From: Natrinema soli
GTDB taxonomy: Archaea; Halobacteriota; Halobacteria; Halobacteriales; Natrialbaceae
Direction of reading: 5' to 3'
DNA: 13,405 nucleotides
NCBI RefSeq assembly: GCF_028618695.1
Contig: NZ_JAQIVI010000025.1
Span: 1-13,405 of the forward strand
Below the pieces are notes generated by a model. The model did not search any database and was not told where the DNA came from. It was given only the letters and a program-made list of their open reading frames with translations. Positions 1-7,413 of the stretch are shown one piece after another. Every line of letters begins with the position of its first letter. Position 1 is the stretch's first letter. A program made the translations under genes and the position numbers.

Positions 1-99
1 GCCATCGTCGCGACGCTGTTGCACGCCCGCTTCATCGTCGGCTACGACTTGCCGGGCGATACCGGCACCGACTCCGGCGTCGACGCGACGCTGGACTGA
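1..99 (+). CDS. C-terminal end of an unidentified protein (partial)
   Basis: Frame 1 is open from the window edge to a TGA at 97-99 and encodes 32 residues. The first part (AIVATLLHARFIVGYDL) is hydrophobic to amphipathic and could be the end of a membrane helix. The tail is short, acidic and Thr/Gly/Asp-rich, as is common at haloarchaeal C-termini. Codon choice is GC-rich at third positions like the neighbouring genes, and a hairpin follows the stop at once, which supports a real gene end. Too little is present to name the family. Confidence 0.6.
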   Translation, partial: AIVATLLHARFIVGYDLPGDTGTDSGVDATLD

Positions 100-101
100 C
101 G

Positions 102-122
102 ACGCCCCCGACGACGGGGCGT
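102..122 (+). terminator. Hairpin after the first partial gene
   Basis: A perfect 7-bp inverted repeat, ACGCCCC (102-108) and GGGGCGT (116-122) with a 7-nt loop, starts 3 nt after the upstream stop codon. Only a short T-containing stretch follows, not a clean T-run. Its position fits a 3'-end structure, but termination activity is inferred. Confidence 0.4.
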
Positions 123-173
123 TGCAATCCATTTCTCGAGCAACCGAAGTACATCGCGCTGGCGAGTAACAAT

Positions 174-184
174 CCTTTTGAGTC
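174..184 (+). promoter_or_regulatory. TATA-like box of the acyl-CoA ligase
   Basis: CCTTTTGAGTC has its T-run 32 nt before the ATG at 208. The same CTTTT/CTTTG core occurs 28-32 nt before four other genes in the window. The spacing predicts a leaderless or nearly leaderless transcript starting at ATG 208, and argues against the in-frame TTG at 178, which lies inside the box. Confidence 0.5.
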
Positions 185-207
185 CCACTGACAACCGTAC
201 GCAGGGT

Positions 208-1818
208 ATGACAAATCTCGTGGCGGACGTCGCCGAGACCGTCGAGGAACATCCGGACTCGGCCGCGATCGCGTATGAGGGGACGGAACTGACCTACGAG
301 GAGTTCTGGGAGCGAGCCGGCCGGTTCGCGCAGGCCCTCGAGGACCGCGGGATCGGCGAGGGCGACCGCGTCGGAATTTATCTGCCGAACCTGCCGCAGT
401 TCGTCACGGCCTTCTACGGCACCCTGCGTGCCGGCGGGATCATCGTCCCGATGAATCCGCAGTATAAGGCCCGAGAGATCAGCCACATGCTCGGCGACAG
501 CGGGGCCAAAGCGGTCGTTGCACTGGCCGATCTCGTCCCGAACGTCCTCGAGGTACAGGACGACACCGAGGTCGAACAGGTGATCAGCGTGGGTGCGGAC
601 GTCGAGGGAGCCACCGAGTTCGACGATTTCCTCGCGGACGACACCACGGGAATCGTCGACCGCGCGGACGACGACGTCGCGGTCCAACCTTACACGTCGG
701 GGACGACCGGCACGCCGAAGGGGGTCCTGCTGACCCACCACAACCTGGCATTTACGACGCGAGCCAACGCCGGCGTCCCGCCGGGCGGCTTCCAGGCCTC
801 CGACCGACTCATCGGCACGCTCCCGCTGTTCCACATCTACGGCATGTCCGTCGTCATGAACGGCGCGATGTACAGCGGCGGCACCTACTATCCCGTCCCC
901 GAGTGGGACGCGCCGACGGTGATGCAGCAACTCGAGAACGACGAGATCTCGATCATATTCGCCGTTCCCGCGATGTTCAACGACATGATCAACCAGCCCG
1001 ACGCCGCCGAGTACGAGTTCGAGGCGCTGCGCTTCGCCAACTCCGGCGGCTCGAGTCTGCCGATGGAGGTCCTCGACCGGTTCGAGGAGCTCTGGGGCGT
1101 CCAGCTCAACGAGGGCTACGGCCTGACCGAGACGAGCCCGGTCACGCACGCGAACACGAACGAGAACCGCCGGAAGGGGAGCATCGGTCAGCCCCTCGAG
1201 GGCGTCGAGGCGAAGATCGTCAATAGCGCGGAACGAAGTTCCGCTGACCATTCGGGCGGCTCGTCGCCGCCCGAAGACGAGGAGTTCGACGAGGTCCCGC
1301 GCGTCGAAGAGGGGCCGATCGACGAGGAGGAGGCCGACCTTCACGATATCACGGGCGAACTGGTCATCCACGGCCCAAACGTGATGAAGGAGTACTACGG
1401 GCTGCCGGAGGCCAACGAGGAGGCATTTACGTACGAGGACGGCAAACGCTGGTTCCACACCGGCGATATCGGCTACTGGGACGAGGATAACTTCTTCTAC
1501 GTCGTCGACCGGGAGAAGCACATGATCGTCACGGGCGGCTACAACGTCTACCCGCGCGAAGTCGAGGAGTTGCTCTTCGAACACGAGGACGTCGCCGACG
1601 CCGCCGTCGTCGGGGTGCCGGACGAGCGCCGCGGCGAGACCGTCGAGGCGTTCATCGTGCCGACGCCCGACGCGGAGGCCACGCCCGAGGACATCAAGCA
1701 GTACTGTCTGACCAACCTCGCGGCGTACAAACACCCCCGCGAGGTGCGGTTCGTCGAGGAACTCCCGCGGACGACGACCGGCAAGGTCCAGAAGTTCGAA
1801 CTCCGCGACGAGGACTGA
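208..1818 (+). CDS. AMP-forming acyl-CoA ligase (fatty-acid-CoA ligase type)
   Basis: This 536-residue enzyme of the ANL superfamily would activate a carboxylic acid with ATP and CoA to acyl-CoA, AMP and PPi in the cytoplasm, the entry step to beta-oxidation. Visible motifs are the phosphate-binding loop YTSGTTGTPKG (162-172), YGLTETSP (304-311), the ATP-ribose motif HTGDIG (417-422), the hinge region around VVDREKHMIVTGGYNVYP, and PRTTTGKVQK near the C-terminus with the probable catalytic Lys526. ATG 208 was chosen over the in-frame TTG at 178 because the promoter-like box sits at 174-184. Acyl-CoA dehydrogenase, thiolase and hydroxyacyl-CoA dehydrogenase genes follow, so the substrate is probably a fatty or related acid; chain length cannot be read off. 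Oddity: residues about 339-357 are a Ser/Gly-rich segment encoded by two perfect DNA hairpins (1228-1244, 1251-1275), in a linker just before the ITGELVIHGPNVM core. Confidence 0.93.
   Translation: MTNLVADVAETVEEHPDSAAIAYEGTELTYEEFWERAGRFAQALEDRGIGEGDRVGIYLPNLPQFVTAFYGTLRAGGIIVPMNPQYKAREISHMLGDSGAKAVVALADLVPNVLEVQDDTEVEQVISVGADVEGATEFDDFLADDTTGIVDRADDDVAVQPYTSGTTGTPKGVLLTHHNLAFTTRANAGVPPGGFQASDRLIGTLPLFHIYGMSVVMNGAMYSGGTYYPVPEWDAPTVMQQLENDEISIIFAVPAMFNDMINQPDAAEYEFEALRFANSGGSSLPMEVLDRFEELWGVQLNEGYGLTETSPVTHANTNENRRKGSIGQPLEGVEAKIVNSAERSSADHSGGSSPPEDEEFDEVPRVEEGPIDEEEADLHDITGELVIHGPNVMKEYYGLPEANEEAFTYEDGKRWFHTGDIGYWDEDNFFYVVDREKHMIVTGGYNVYPREVEELLFEHEDVADAAVVGVPDERRGETVEAFIVPTPDAEATPEDIKQYCLTNLAAYKHPREVRFVEELPRTTTGKVQKFELRDED
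1228..1275. repeat. Two adjacent perfect hairpins inside the ligase CDS
   Basis: Hairpin 1 has GCGGAAC (1228-1234) and GTTCCGC (1238-1244) around the loop GAA. Hairpin 2 has TTCGGGCGGC (1251-1260) and GCCGCCCGAA (1266-1275) around the loop TCGTC. Only 6 nt separate them. They encode the Ser-rich stretch AERSSADHSGGSSPPE in frame. The arrangement resembles a small palindromic element inserted in a coding region; the insertion itself is inferred. Confidence 0.75.
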
Positions 1819-1977
1819 TCGGCTCCCTCGAGCGGGGTCGCACTCGATCGTGAACGAACGAGCGCTCGATCTCGAGACGGACTGCGCTCGAGTCGACGCC
1901 CGACAATCGTTCTCGTTTCCACCACGACCAGTGATCCAACTACCGAGTTAACAAAAACAAATTTCGTGCATATCCGA

Positions 1978-1990
1978 AGCTACTTTGTAA
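1978..1990 (+). promoter_or_regulatory. TATA-like box of the acyl-CoA dehydrogenase
   Basis: AGCTACTTTGTAA has its T-run starting 28 nt before ATG 2012. The first ten bases are identical to the box before the thiolase gene on the other strand (6088-6099). An A-rich patch at about 1948-1965 (GTTAACAAAAACAAATTT) lies just upstream and could be an activator or BRE-flanking region. Confidence 0.55.
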
Positions 1991-2011
1991 GACGACAACA
2001 ACCGAACTACT

Positions 2012-3151
2012 ATGGCATTCCAGCTATCCGCTGAGCACGAAGCGATCCGCGAGGCCGTCCGCGAGTTCGGTGAAAACGAGATCGAACCCGTCGCCGAGGA
2101 ACACGACCGAGAGGGCAAGTACCCCGAGAACCTCCGCCGGAAGGCCGCCGAGTACGACTTCGTCGCGCCGAGCATCCCGCTCGAGTACGGCGGTGCCGGG
2201 ATGGACAAGATCTCCTCGACGATCGTCACCGAGGAACTCTGGCGCGCGGATCCGGGGATCGGCTCCGCGATCGGCAGCGCCGGGTTCGGCTCGAACATGA
2301 TCATGGAGTTCGGTGACGAGTGGATGAAAGAGGAGTGGTTGCCCAAGATCGCCGACGGCGAGATCGCGTCGGTGTCGATGATCTCCGAGCCCGCACACGG
2401 CTCGAACGTCGCCGGCATCGAGACGGTCGCCGAAAAGGACGGCGACGAGTACGTCGCCAACGGCAACAAGATGTGGATCACCAACGGGACCGTCGCCGAC
2501 ATCGGCGTCCTCATGGCCAAGACGAGCCCCGACGAGGGCCACAAGGGCATCACCGCCTTCCTCGTCGAGATGGACTGGGACGGCATCACGACCGACAAGA
2601 TCGACAACAAACTCGGTATCCGCGCCTCCGACCTCGCGGAGGTCATTATCGACGACGTCCGTATTCCCGAGGAGAACGTCATCGGCGAGGTCGACAAGGG
2701 CTTCTACCAGCTGATGGAGTTCTTCGCCGCCGGTCGTGCCAACGTCGCCGCTCAGGCCGTCGGCGCTGCCCAGGGCGCGCTCGACGCCGCCATCGAGTAC
2801 GCCAACCAGCGCGAGCAGTTCGACCAGAAGATCTCCGAGTTCCAGGCCATCCAGCACAAGATCGCCGAGATGGCCACCAAGGTCGAGGCCGCCCGCTCGC
2901 TGACGTATCGCGCGGCGACCCAGGTCGAGCAGAACAATCAGGACGTCGCCGCGCAGTACTCGAGCATGGCGAAGTACTTCGCGAGCGAGATCTCGGTCGA
3001 AGTCGCCGACGAGGGCATTCAGGTCCACGGCGGCTCGGGCTACGTGACGGACTACCCCGCCGAGCGCTACTACCGCGACGCCCGCATCACGAAGATCTAC
3101 GAGGGCACCAGCGAGATCCAGAAGAACATCATCGCCGACCAGATCCTTTGA
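2012..3151 (+). CDS. Acyl-CoA dehydrogenase
   Basis: This 379-residue FAD flavoenzyme is full length for the family and would oxidise an acyl-CoA to the trans-2-enoyl-CoA, passing electrons to ETF. The N-terminal helical domain (about 5-115) is followed by the beta-domain with the substrate/FAD motif MISEPAHGSNVAG (123-135) and WITNG (155-159). The C-terminal helical domain carries NQREQFDQKISEFQAIQHKIAEM-type residues, QVHGGSGY (337-344) and RDARITKIYEGTSEIQ (355-370). The Glu in YEGTSE (E364) is in the usual position of the catalytic base in short- and medium-chain enzymes. ATG 2012 is fixed by the promoter-like box 28 nt upstream and by the normal MAFQLSAEHEAIR start. The TGA stop lies inside the first copy of a 23-bp tandem duplication beside a transposable element, but the protein end (IIADQIL) looks normal. 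The acyl-chain specificity is unknown. Confidence 0.95.
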   Translation: MAFQLSAEHEAIREAVREFGENEIEPVAEEHDREGKYPENLRRKAAEYDFVAPSIPLEYGGAGMDKISSTIVTEELWRADPGIGSAIGSAGFGSNMIMEFGDEWMKEEWLPKIADGEIASVSMISEPAHGSNVAGIETVAEKDGDEYVANGNKMWITNGTVADIGVLMAKTSPDEGHKGITAFLVEMDWDGITTDKIDNKLGIRASDLAEVIIDDVRIPEENVIGEVDKGFYQLMEFFAAGRANVAAQAVGAAQGALDAAIEYANQREQFDQKISEFQAIQHKIAEMATKVEAARSLTYRAATQVEQNNQDVAAQYSSMAKYFASEISVEVADEGIQVHGGSGYVTDYPAERYYRDARITKIYEGTSEIQKNIIADQIL

Positions 3152-3177
3152 CGTTCGCCGACCAGATCCTTTGACGT
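3132..3177. repeat. Perfect 23-bp tandem duplication
   Basis: Bases 3132-3154 are repeated exactly at 3155-3177. The first copy holds the last codons and the stop of the acyl-CoA dehydrogenase; the second is non-coding and abuts the end of the IS200/IS605-type element. Elements of this family normally make no target duplication, so the repeat needs another origin, such as slippage or repair at the border. Confidence 0.95.
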
Positions 3178-3184
3178 CCTCCAC

Positions 3185-3198
3185 ACGGCTGAAGCCGT
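3185..3198. repeat. Right-end hairpin of the IS element
   Basis: ACGGCT (3185-3190) and AGCCGT (3193-3198) form a perfect 6-bp stem with a two-base loop, close to the element border. The stem core CGGC/GCCG is shared with the hairpin at the other end. Confidence 0.7.
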
Positions 3199-3211
3199 AG
3201 GATTCCTCCGT

Positions 3212-3236
3212 GGGTAATCCGGCCAGCAGATTACCC
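3212..3236. repeat. Second right-end inverted repeat
   Basis: GGGTAATC (3212-3219) and GATTACCC (3229-3236) pair perfectly over 8 bp around a 9-nt loop. The second arm overlaps the TAA stop of tnpB (3231-3233). It is a candidate part of the guide RNA scaffold or a 3'-end structure. Confidence 0.65.
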
Positions 3237-4631
3237 CGGCTGTGAACTTGCGGGTTCGCCGACACTGGTTTGGTCTACCGGTCTCGACTGTTCCCCGAAA
3301 CTCGCAGGTATCCAGTCGTGACCATTCCACTCCCAGTACGCACCGTTATCGGGTGCGTCCCTCTCGCGTTCAGCAGAGAGGGCAGCGGGCCGCGCCATCG
3401 GCCCCACTTCTGATTGCAGCAGGTTCCACGCTCCTACGACATCACTGTGTGCGTCTAGCTCGCAGTCGTGACAGCGGAATGAATCACCATCTCGAGTCAC
3501 GTTATTGCTCTTGCACTCGGGACACTCGCTACTCGAATTACATTCACTCACGTGTTCGACGGTGATGCCAACGTCTCCCAGCGTGAGTTCAACGCGATCG
3601 ATAAGTTGGCGGTACGACCAGAACGCGTGCGTCTTTTCGTTCACGTCCGCCGACCAATGCGTGTCCAACACATTGGTCAGGTCGCCCACGTACACAGTGT
3701 TCACATTCTGTTCTAAGAGCCAGTCCACGACGTGTTTCACCGCGGCGTCCCGACTGTGGTCGCGTTTCTCTCCCCGCTCATCATACACGCGTTGAATGCG
3801 CTTACTCGTGTCCTGATCTTCAGGGAGTTTCGATTGCAACTCGGCTATCAACTCGGACAAGCCGTGGAAGCGGTCATACTCTGGGCGAGCATGGTATACT
3901 GCGGTTTCTTGTGTGGTGGTGACGATGGCGAGTGTGTTGTTTGCACCTACGTCGATGGCTGCTGAGTGTGTCGTGTTCTCGGGGTCAAGTGTATGAGTAT
4001 AGGCATCCAATTGCTGTTCTTGAATCTTGTCTGGCCGTATGCGAACCGGATGCTTGACACGAAGCGTGTCAGCAGCTTCGTCGTAGATAAGTTCCAACCG
4101 TGCGTCGTCACCGTTCCACTGTGGGTCACCACGGACTTCTAACGTGACGCGTTCTTGGTACTCGAAGTCGTACTTCTCTTTGAGGGCGTCACCGATGCCG
4201 AATTCAAGCGTACTCTCGTCTTCACCCCAGTCGAACTTCTACAAGTCGTTCCGGACGAGATCATGTAGTTGGTATCCTTCATTACGATTACCCCAGTATC
4301 CGGGTGGAGATGGTTTCTCCGTCACGGCGGAGTCTGAGTCGTCGTAGTGTTTGTCGAGCAAGCGGAAGTGGCTCCGCCATGCGTCACTGTTTTTCCGGGC
4401 GACTTGCTGGCAGGTTGCTTTACCAAGTATGGGCGCATACTCGTCGTATAAATCGGTGTACTCAGCGTCCCAGACATCGCCGTCCTCCCGGAAGTATTCT
4501 TGGCGGCGTCGGTAGGTGATTTGGTTCCACAAGGGGGCGTGAGCTGCCAACCACTCGAACAAACACTGCCGATACCGTTCGGTAGCGGGTGTAGCAGTAT
4601 ACTCGTTGGTACGTTGTGGTCGGTCGCTCAC
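3231..4631 (-). pseudogene. tnpB: TnpB RNA-guided nuclease, broken by an in-frame TAG
   Basis: The frame reads from a GTG at 4631 to a TAA at 3231, 466 codons, with one internal TAG (4239-4241, codon 131). The text on both sides is continuous TnpB (LVRNDL before, KFDWGEDESTLEF after), so a single base change, probably from a Tyr codon, explains the break. Visible parts are the N-terminal helical region (ATERYRQCLFEWLAAHAPLWNQ), the first RuvC Asp in AIDVGANN (D227), the zinc ribbon CPEC (C370, C373) and CHDC (C387, C390), and the third RuvC Asp in HSDVVGAWN (D397). The second RuvC motif reads VYVGDL (313-318), with Gly where VVVEDL-type proteins have Glu. The usual haloarchaeal tail ends in EPASSQPG. 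Without readthrough only a 130-residue N-terminal piece is made; a restart at the TTG at 4097 could give a RuvC-containing fragment, which is speculative. Confidence 0.88.
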
Positions 4632-4654
4632 ACATAAAATGCCGCAATGTTATC

Positions 4655-4663
4655 TTATAAATA
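4655..4663 (-). promoter_or_regulatory. TATA box of tnpB
   Basis: On the minus strand the sequence TATTTATAAG places TTTATA at 4661-4656, 30 nt before the GTG start at 4631. This is the best TATA match in the window and supports the GTG as a leaderless start, in preference to the out-of-frame ATG at 4635. Confidence 0.55.
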
Positions 4664-4718
4664 TTAGGATCACAGGCAGGCTACAGGTCGTGGTTGCCTT
4701 CAGAAGTAACGGATTCAT

Positions 4719-4738
4719 CCCACGGCCAAAGCCGTGGG
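4719..4738. repeat. Left-end hairpin of the IS element
   Basis: CCCACGGC (4719-4726) and GCCGTGGG (4731-4738) form a perfect 8-bp stem with loop CAAA. It lies about 90 bp upstream of tnpB, near the outer border, as expected for a left end recognised by a Y1 transposase acting in trans. Confidence 0.8.
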
Positions 4739-4761
4739 CTTTCCCCTATCTTCCATATAAG

Positions 4762-4777
4762 TCGGATCCATATCCGA
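4762..4777. repeat. Small inverted repeat downstream of the thiolase gene
   Basis: TCGGAT (4762-4767) and ATCCGA (4772-4777) pair around CCAT, followed on the + strand by a run of five T at 4789-4793. Read on the + strand this could have been the original 3'-end signal of the acyl-CoA dehydrogenase before the element entered. The rest of 4746-4918 shows no gene. Confidence 0.3.
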
Positions 4778-4918
4778 TCCGCAACCAGTTTTTCGGGCAT
4801 TCAATCGGACGGCGATGACGACCAGCCTGCAGTCCGTTCTCGAGTTGGACATCACTGGAGAGCCCGAGAAAACGGAGAGTCGAGCGGGACCGTCGTTCGA
4901 AAACCGGACCGTCTGTCG

Positions 4919-6061
4919 CTACGGTTCCGGGACCCGAAACTCGACGGCCGCGCCCTGCCCGTAGCCGACGCACATCGTCGAGAGGCCGAGACCGCCGCCC
5001 CGGCGCTGCAGTTCGTGGAGCAGCGTGACGGGAAGCCGTGCGCCCGAGGCACCCAGCGGGTGGCCGATGGCGATCGCGCCGCCGTTGACGTTGAACCGGT
5101 CGTCGTCGAAGCCGAGTTCGTCCCGGCAGTAGATCGTCTGGCTCGCGAAGGCCTCGTTGAGTTCCACGAGGTCGTAGTCCGCTGCCGAGCGGCCGTTGCG
5201 CTCCCAGATGCCCTCCACCGCGGGCACCGGGCCGATACCCATCACCGTGGGATCGACGCCGGCGACGTTGTGATCCTCGATTTCCGCCATGATCTCGAGG
5301 CCGCGCTCCTCGGCGAACTCCTCGCTCGTGATCAGGACCCCGGCAGCGCCGTCGGAGACCTGCGAGGCGTTTGCGGCGGTGACGGTGCCCTCTTCCTCGA
5401 AGGCGGGCGGCAGGCCGGCGATCGTTTCCGTCGTCGTGCCGGGGCGGAGCCCCTCGTCCTCGGTGACGATCCCGTCCTCGATCTCGATCGGAACGATCTC
5501 GTCGTCGAACCTGCCGGCTTCGGTCGCCTCGACCGCGCGCTGCTGGCTCCGGGCACCGTACGCGTCCTGTTCCTCGCGGGAGATGTCGTACTTCCGTGCG
5601 ACCTTCTCGGCCGTCTGGCCCATCGCGAGGCCGGCCGCGTCGTACTGCTCGGCGATGCCGGCGTAGGAGTCGATCCCCTTCCGGCGCTCGTTGCGGGACA
5701 TGTTCTCGACGCCGCCCGCGACGATGACCTCGCGCTGGCCCGCTCGGATCGCGTCGCTGGCGCTCATGATCGCCTCCGCCGAGGAGGCACAGAGGCGGTC
5801 GATGGTGGTGCCCGGGACTCCCTCGCCGAGCTCGGAGAGGAGGGCGATGACGCGTGAGATATTGTTGCTCTGTTCGTTGACCTGCTTGGCACACCCCCAC
5901 CGGATATCGTCGACGTCCTCGCCCGAGAGTCCCGTTCGCTCGAGCATCGTATCGACGAGCGGTACCGAGAGCTCCTCGCTGCCCGTTTCGGCGTACACGC
6001 CGCCGTGTTTCCCCTGTGGCGTCCGGACCGCCTGCACGATAACTGGCTGCCGATCGCTCAT
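4919..6061 (-). CDS. 3-ketoacyl-CoA thiolase / acetyl-CoA C-acyltransferase
   Basis: This 380-residue protein has the length and layout of a degradative-type thiolase, which would cleave 3-ketoacyl-CoA with CoA to acetyl-CoA and a shortened acyl-CoA. The nucleophile is Cys91 in [12 protein letters not shown]. The other conserved motifs are NEAF (302-305), [16 protein letters not shown] with His334, and the second catalytic Cys364 in MCVGYGQG near the C-terminus. That last motif more often reads C-x-GGGQG; here Tyr replaces the middle Gly. Because this is a complete classical thiolase and not the SCP2-like archaeal acetoacetyl-CoA thiolase, a role in beta-oxidation fits the neighbouring ligase and dehydrogenases, though a biosynthetic acetyl-CoA acetyltransferase role cannot be excluded. 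It is transcribed away from the hydroxyacyl-CoA dehydrogenase and toward the IS element. ATG 6061 is supported by the promoter-like box 32 nt upstream. Confidence 0.93.
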   Translation of the reverse strand: MSDRQPVIVQAVRTPQGKHGGVYAETGSEELSVPLVDTMLERTGLSGEDVDDIRWGCAKQVNEQSNNISRVIALLSELGEGVPGTTIDRLCASSAEAIMSASDAIRAGQREVIVAGGVENMSRNERRKGIDSYAGIAEQYDAAGLAMGQTAEKVARKYDISREEQDAYGARSQQRAVEATEAGRFDDEIVPIEIEDGIVTEDEGLRPGTTTETIAGLPPAFEEEGTVTAANASQVSDGAAGVLITSEEFAEERGLEIMAEIEDHNVAGVDPTVMGIGPVPAVEGIWERNGRSAADYDLVELNEAFASQTIYCRDELGFDDDRFNVNGGAIAIGHPLGASGARLPVTLLHELQRRGGGLGLSTMCVGYGQGAAVEFRVPEP

Positions 6062-6087
6062 TGGTACTGTGTGACTCTCGCTCCGAA

Positions 6088-6099
6088 CCCAAAGTAGCT
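6088..6099 (-). promoter_or_regulatory. TATA-like box of the thiolase
   Basis: On the minus strand this reads AGCTACTTTGGG, with the first T of the TTT 32 nt before the ATG. It shares ten consecutive bases with the acyl-CoA dehydrogenase box at 1978-1987, suggesting common control. Confidence 0.5.
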
Positions 6100-6154
6100 C
6101 CGTTCTTCGTCATTCGACCGTGCATCGGTGGTTTAGTTAGCGGCCGACGAGGGA

Positions 6155-6215
6155 CTGGACTCGTGTCCAGCACAGCGCGGATACGCCACGTGGACTGTTC
6201 CGACTGCTGCGCAGC
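6155..6215. other. Palindromes in the divergent thiolase / HCDH intergenic region
   Basis: The 241-bp divergent region holds an inverted repeat CTGGAC-TCGT-GTCCAG (6155-6170), the palindrome CCACGTGG (6186-6193) and the palindrome GCTGCGCAGC (6206-6215). They lie between the two outward promoters and could be regulator sites, but short palindromes are expected by chance in GC-rich DNA. Confidence 0.3.
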
Positions 6216-6270
6216 GGCCCGCGGATCGCCACCGTATTCGTCCGGTTCGAGCGGTTTGTTCGAAAGGGAA

Positions 6271-6281
6271 CGCTTTTGATA
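6271..6281 (+). promoter_or_regulatory. TATA-like box of the hydroxyacyl-CoA dehydrogenase
   Basis: CGCTTTTGATA has its T-run 29 nt before ATG 6303. This places the transcript start at or next to that ATG and argues against the in-frame TTG at 6276, which lies inside the box. Confidence 0.55.
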
Positions 6282-6302
6282 GTTTCCCCAGTGGCTTCAC
6301 GT

Positions 6303-7190
<888 letters not shown>

Positions 7191-7380
7191 GGATGTCGGC
7201 GCCGACCGAGATCGGTAGCGAGCGATAGCGGACCGATTCCACCCTGAACTAGTGGGGCAGTGCTTGTTACGGGCCCTCCACTGGTGGGGTGCCGTTCGAG
7301 ACGACGGACGATCGGCGGTGACCGAGCCAGCTGCGACGCCGGATCGCGATCAAGACCCGGTCGAATCGTCGCTAATGCGG

Positions 7381-7391
7381 GTACTTTTAGC
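7381..7391 (+). promoter_or_regulatory. TATA-like box of the FAD/Fe-S dehydrogenase
   Basis: GTACTTTTAGC has its T-run 29 nt before ATG 7414. A GGGTGA just before the ATG resembles a Shine-Dalgarno, but with this spacing it would lie upstream of the transcript start, so its role is doubtful. The remaining 7191-7380 interval shows no gene. Confidence 0.5.
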
Positions 7392-7413
7392 CGCCCCTGA
7401 GCAAGGGTGACGT

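Larger units (their letters stand above)
3178..3320 (-). ncRNA. Possible omegaRNA/reRNA scaffold at the tnpB 3' end
   Basis: In TnpB elements the guide RNA scaffold is made from the 3' end of tnpB plus the right end, and the guide is the first bases beyond the element. Here this region has two stem-loops (3212-3236 overlapping the tnpB stop, and 3185-3198). The guide would be copied from the 23-bp duplicated sequence, antisense to the 3' end of the acyl-CoA dehydrogenase. The RNA and its borders are inferred from family knowledge and position only. Confidence 0.3.
3178..4745 (-). mobile_element. tnpB-only IS200/IS605 (IS1341-type) element
   Basis: The element carries one decayed tnpB on the minus strand and no tnpA, so it is a non-autonomous IS1341-type copy. 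The end next to the thiolase side (left end in the tnpB orientation) has a perfect hairpin at 4719-4738. The other end has two inverted repeats at 3185-3198 and 3212-3236. Subterminal hairpins instead of terminal inverted repeats are what TnpA of this family recognises. The exact borders cannot be set without an empty site; the right border lies between about 3171 and 3184, the left near 4740-4750. It sits between two convergent beta-oxidation genes and interrupts neither. Confidence 0.8.

Noticed and set aside
3178..3240. CRISPR-like repeats near the transposable element
   Set aside because: Only two adjacent copies of a 23-bp unit exist, without spacers. The inverted repeats are explained as element ends.
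2024..3265. 413-codon open frame on the minus strand antisense to the acyl-CoA dehydrogenase
   Set aside because: Its protein is repetitive in Asp, Val, Leu, Gly and Arg with no motif, and the opposite strand carries an unmistakable enzyme. Long antisense frames are usual in GC-rich haloarchaeal genes.
4746..6173. 475-codon minus-strand frame and 387-codon plus-strand frame (4694-5857) over the thiolase
   Set aside because: The first is Arg/Gly-rich and the second shows no family features; both are by-products of the codon bias of the thiolase gene.
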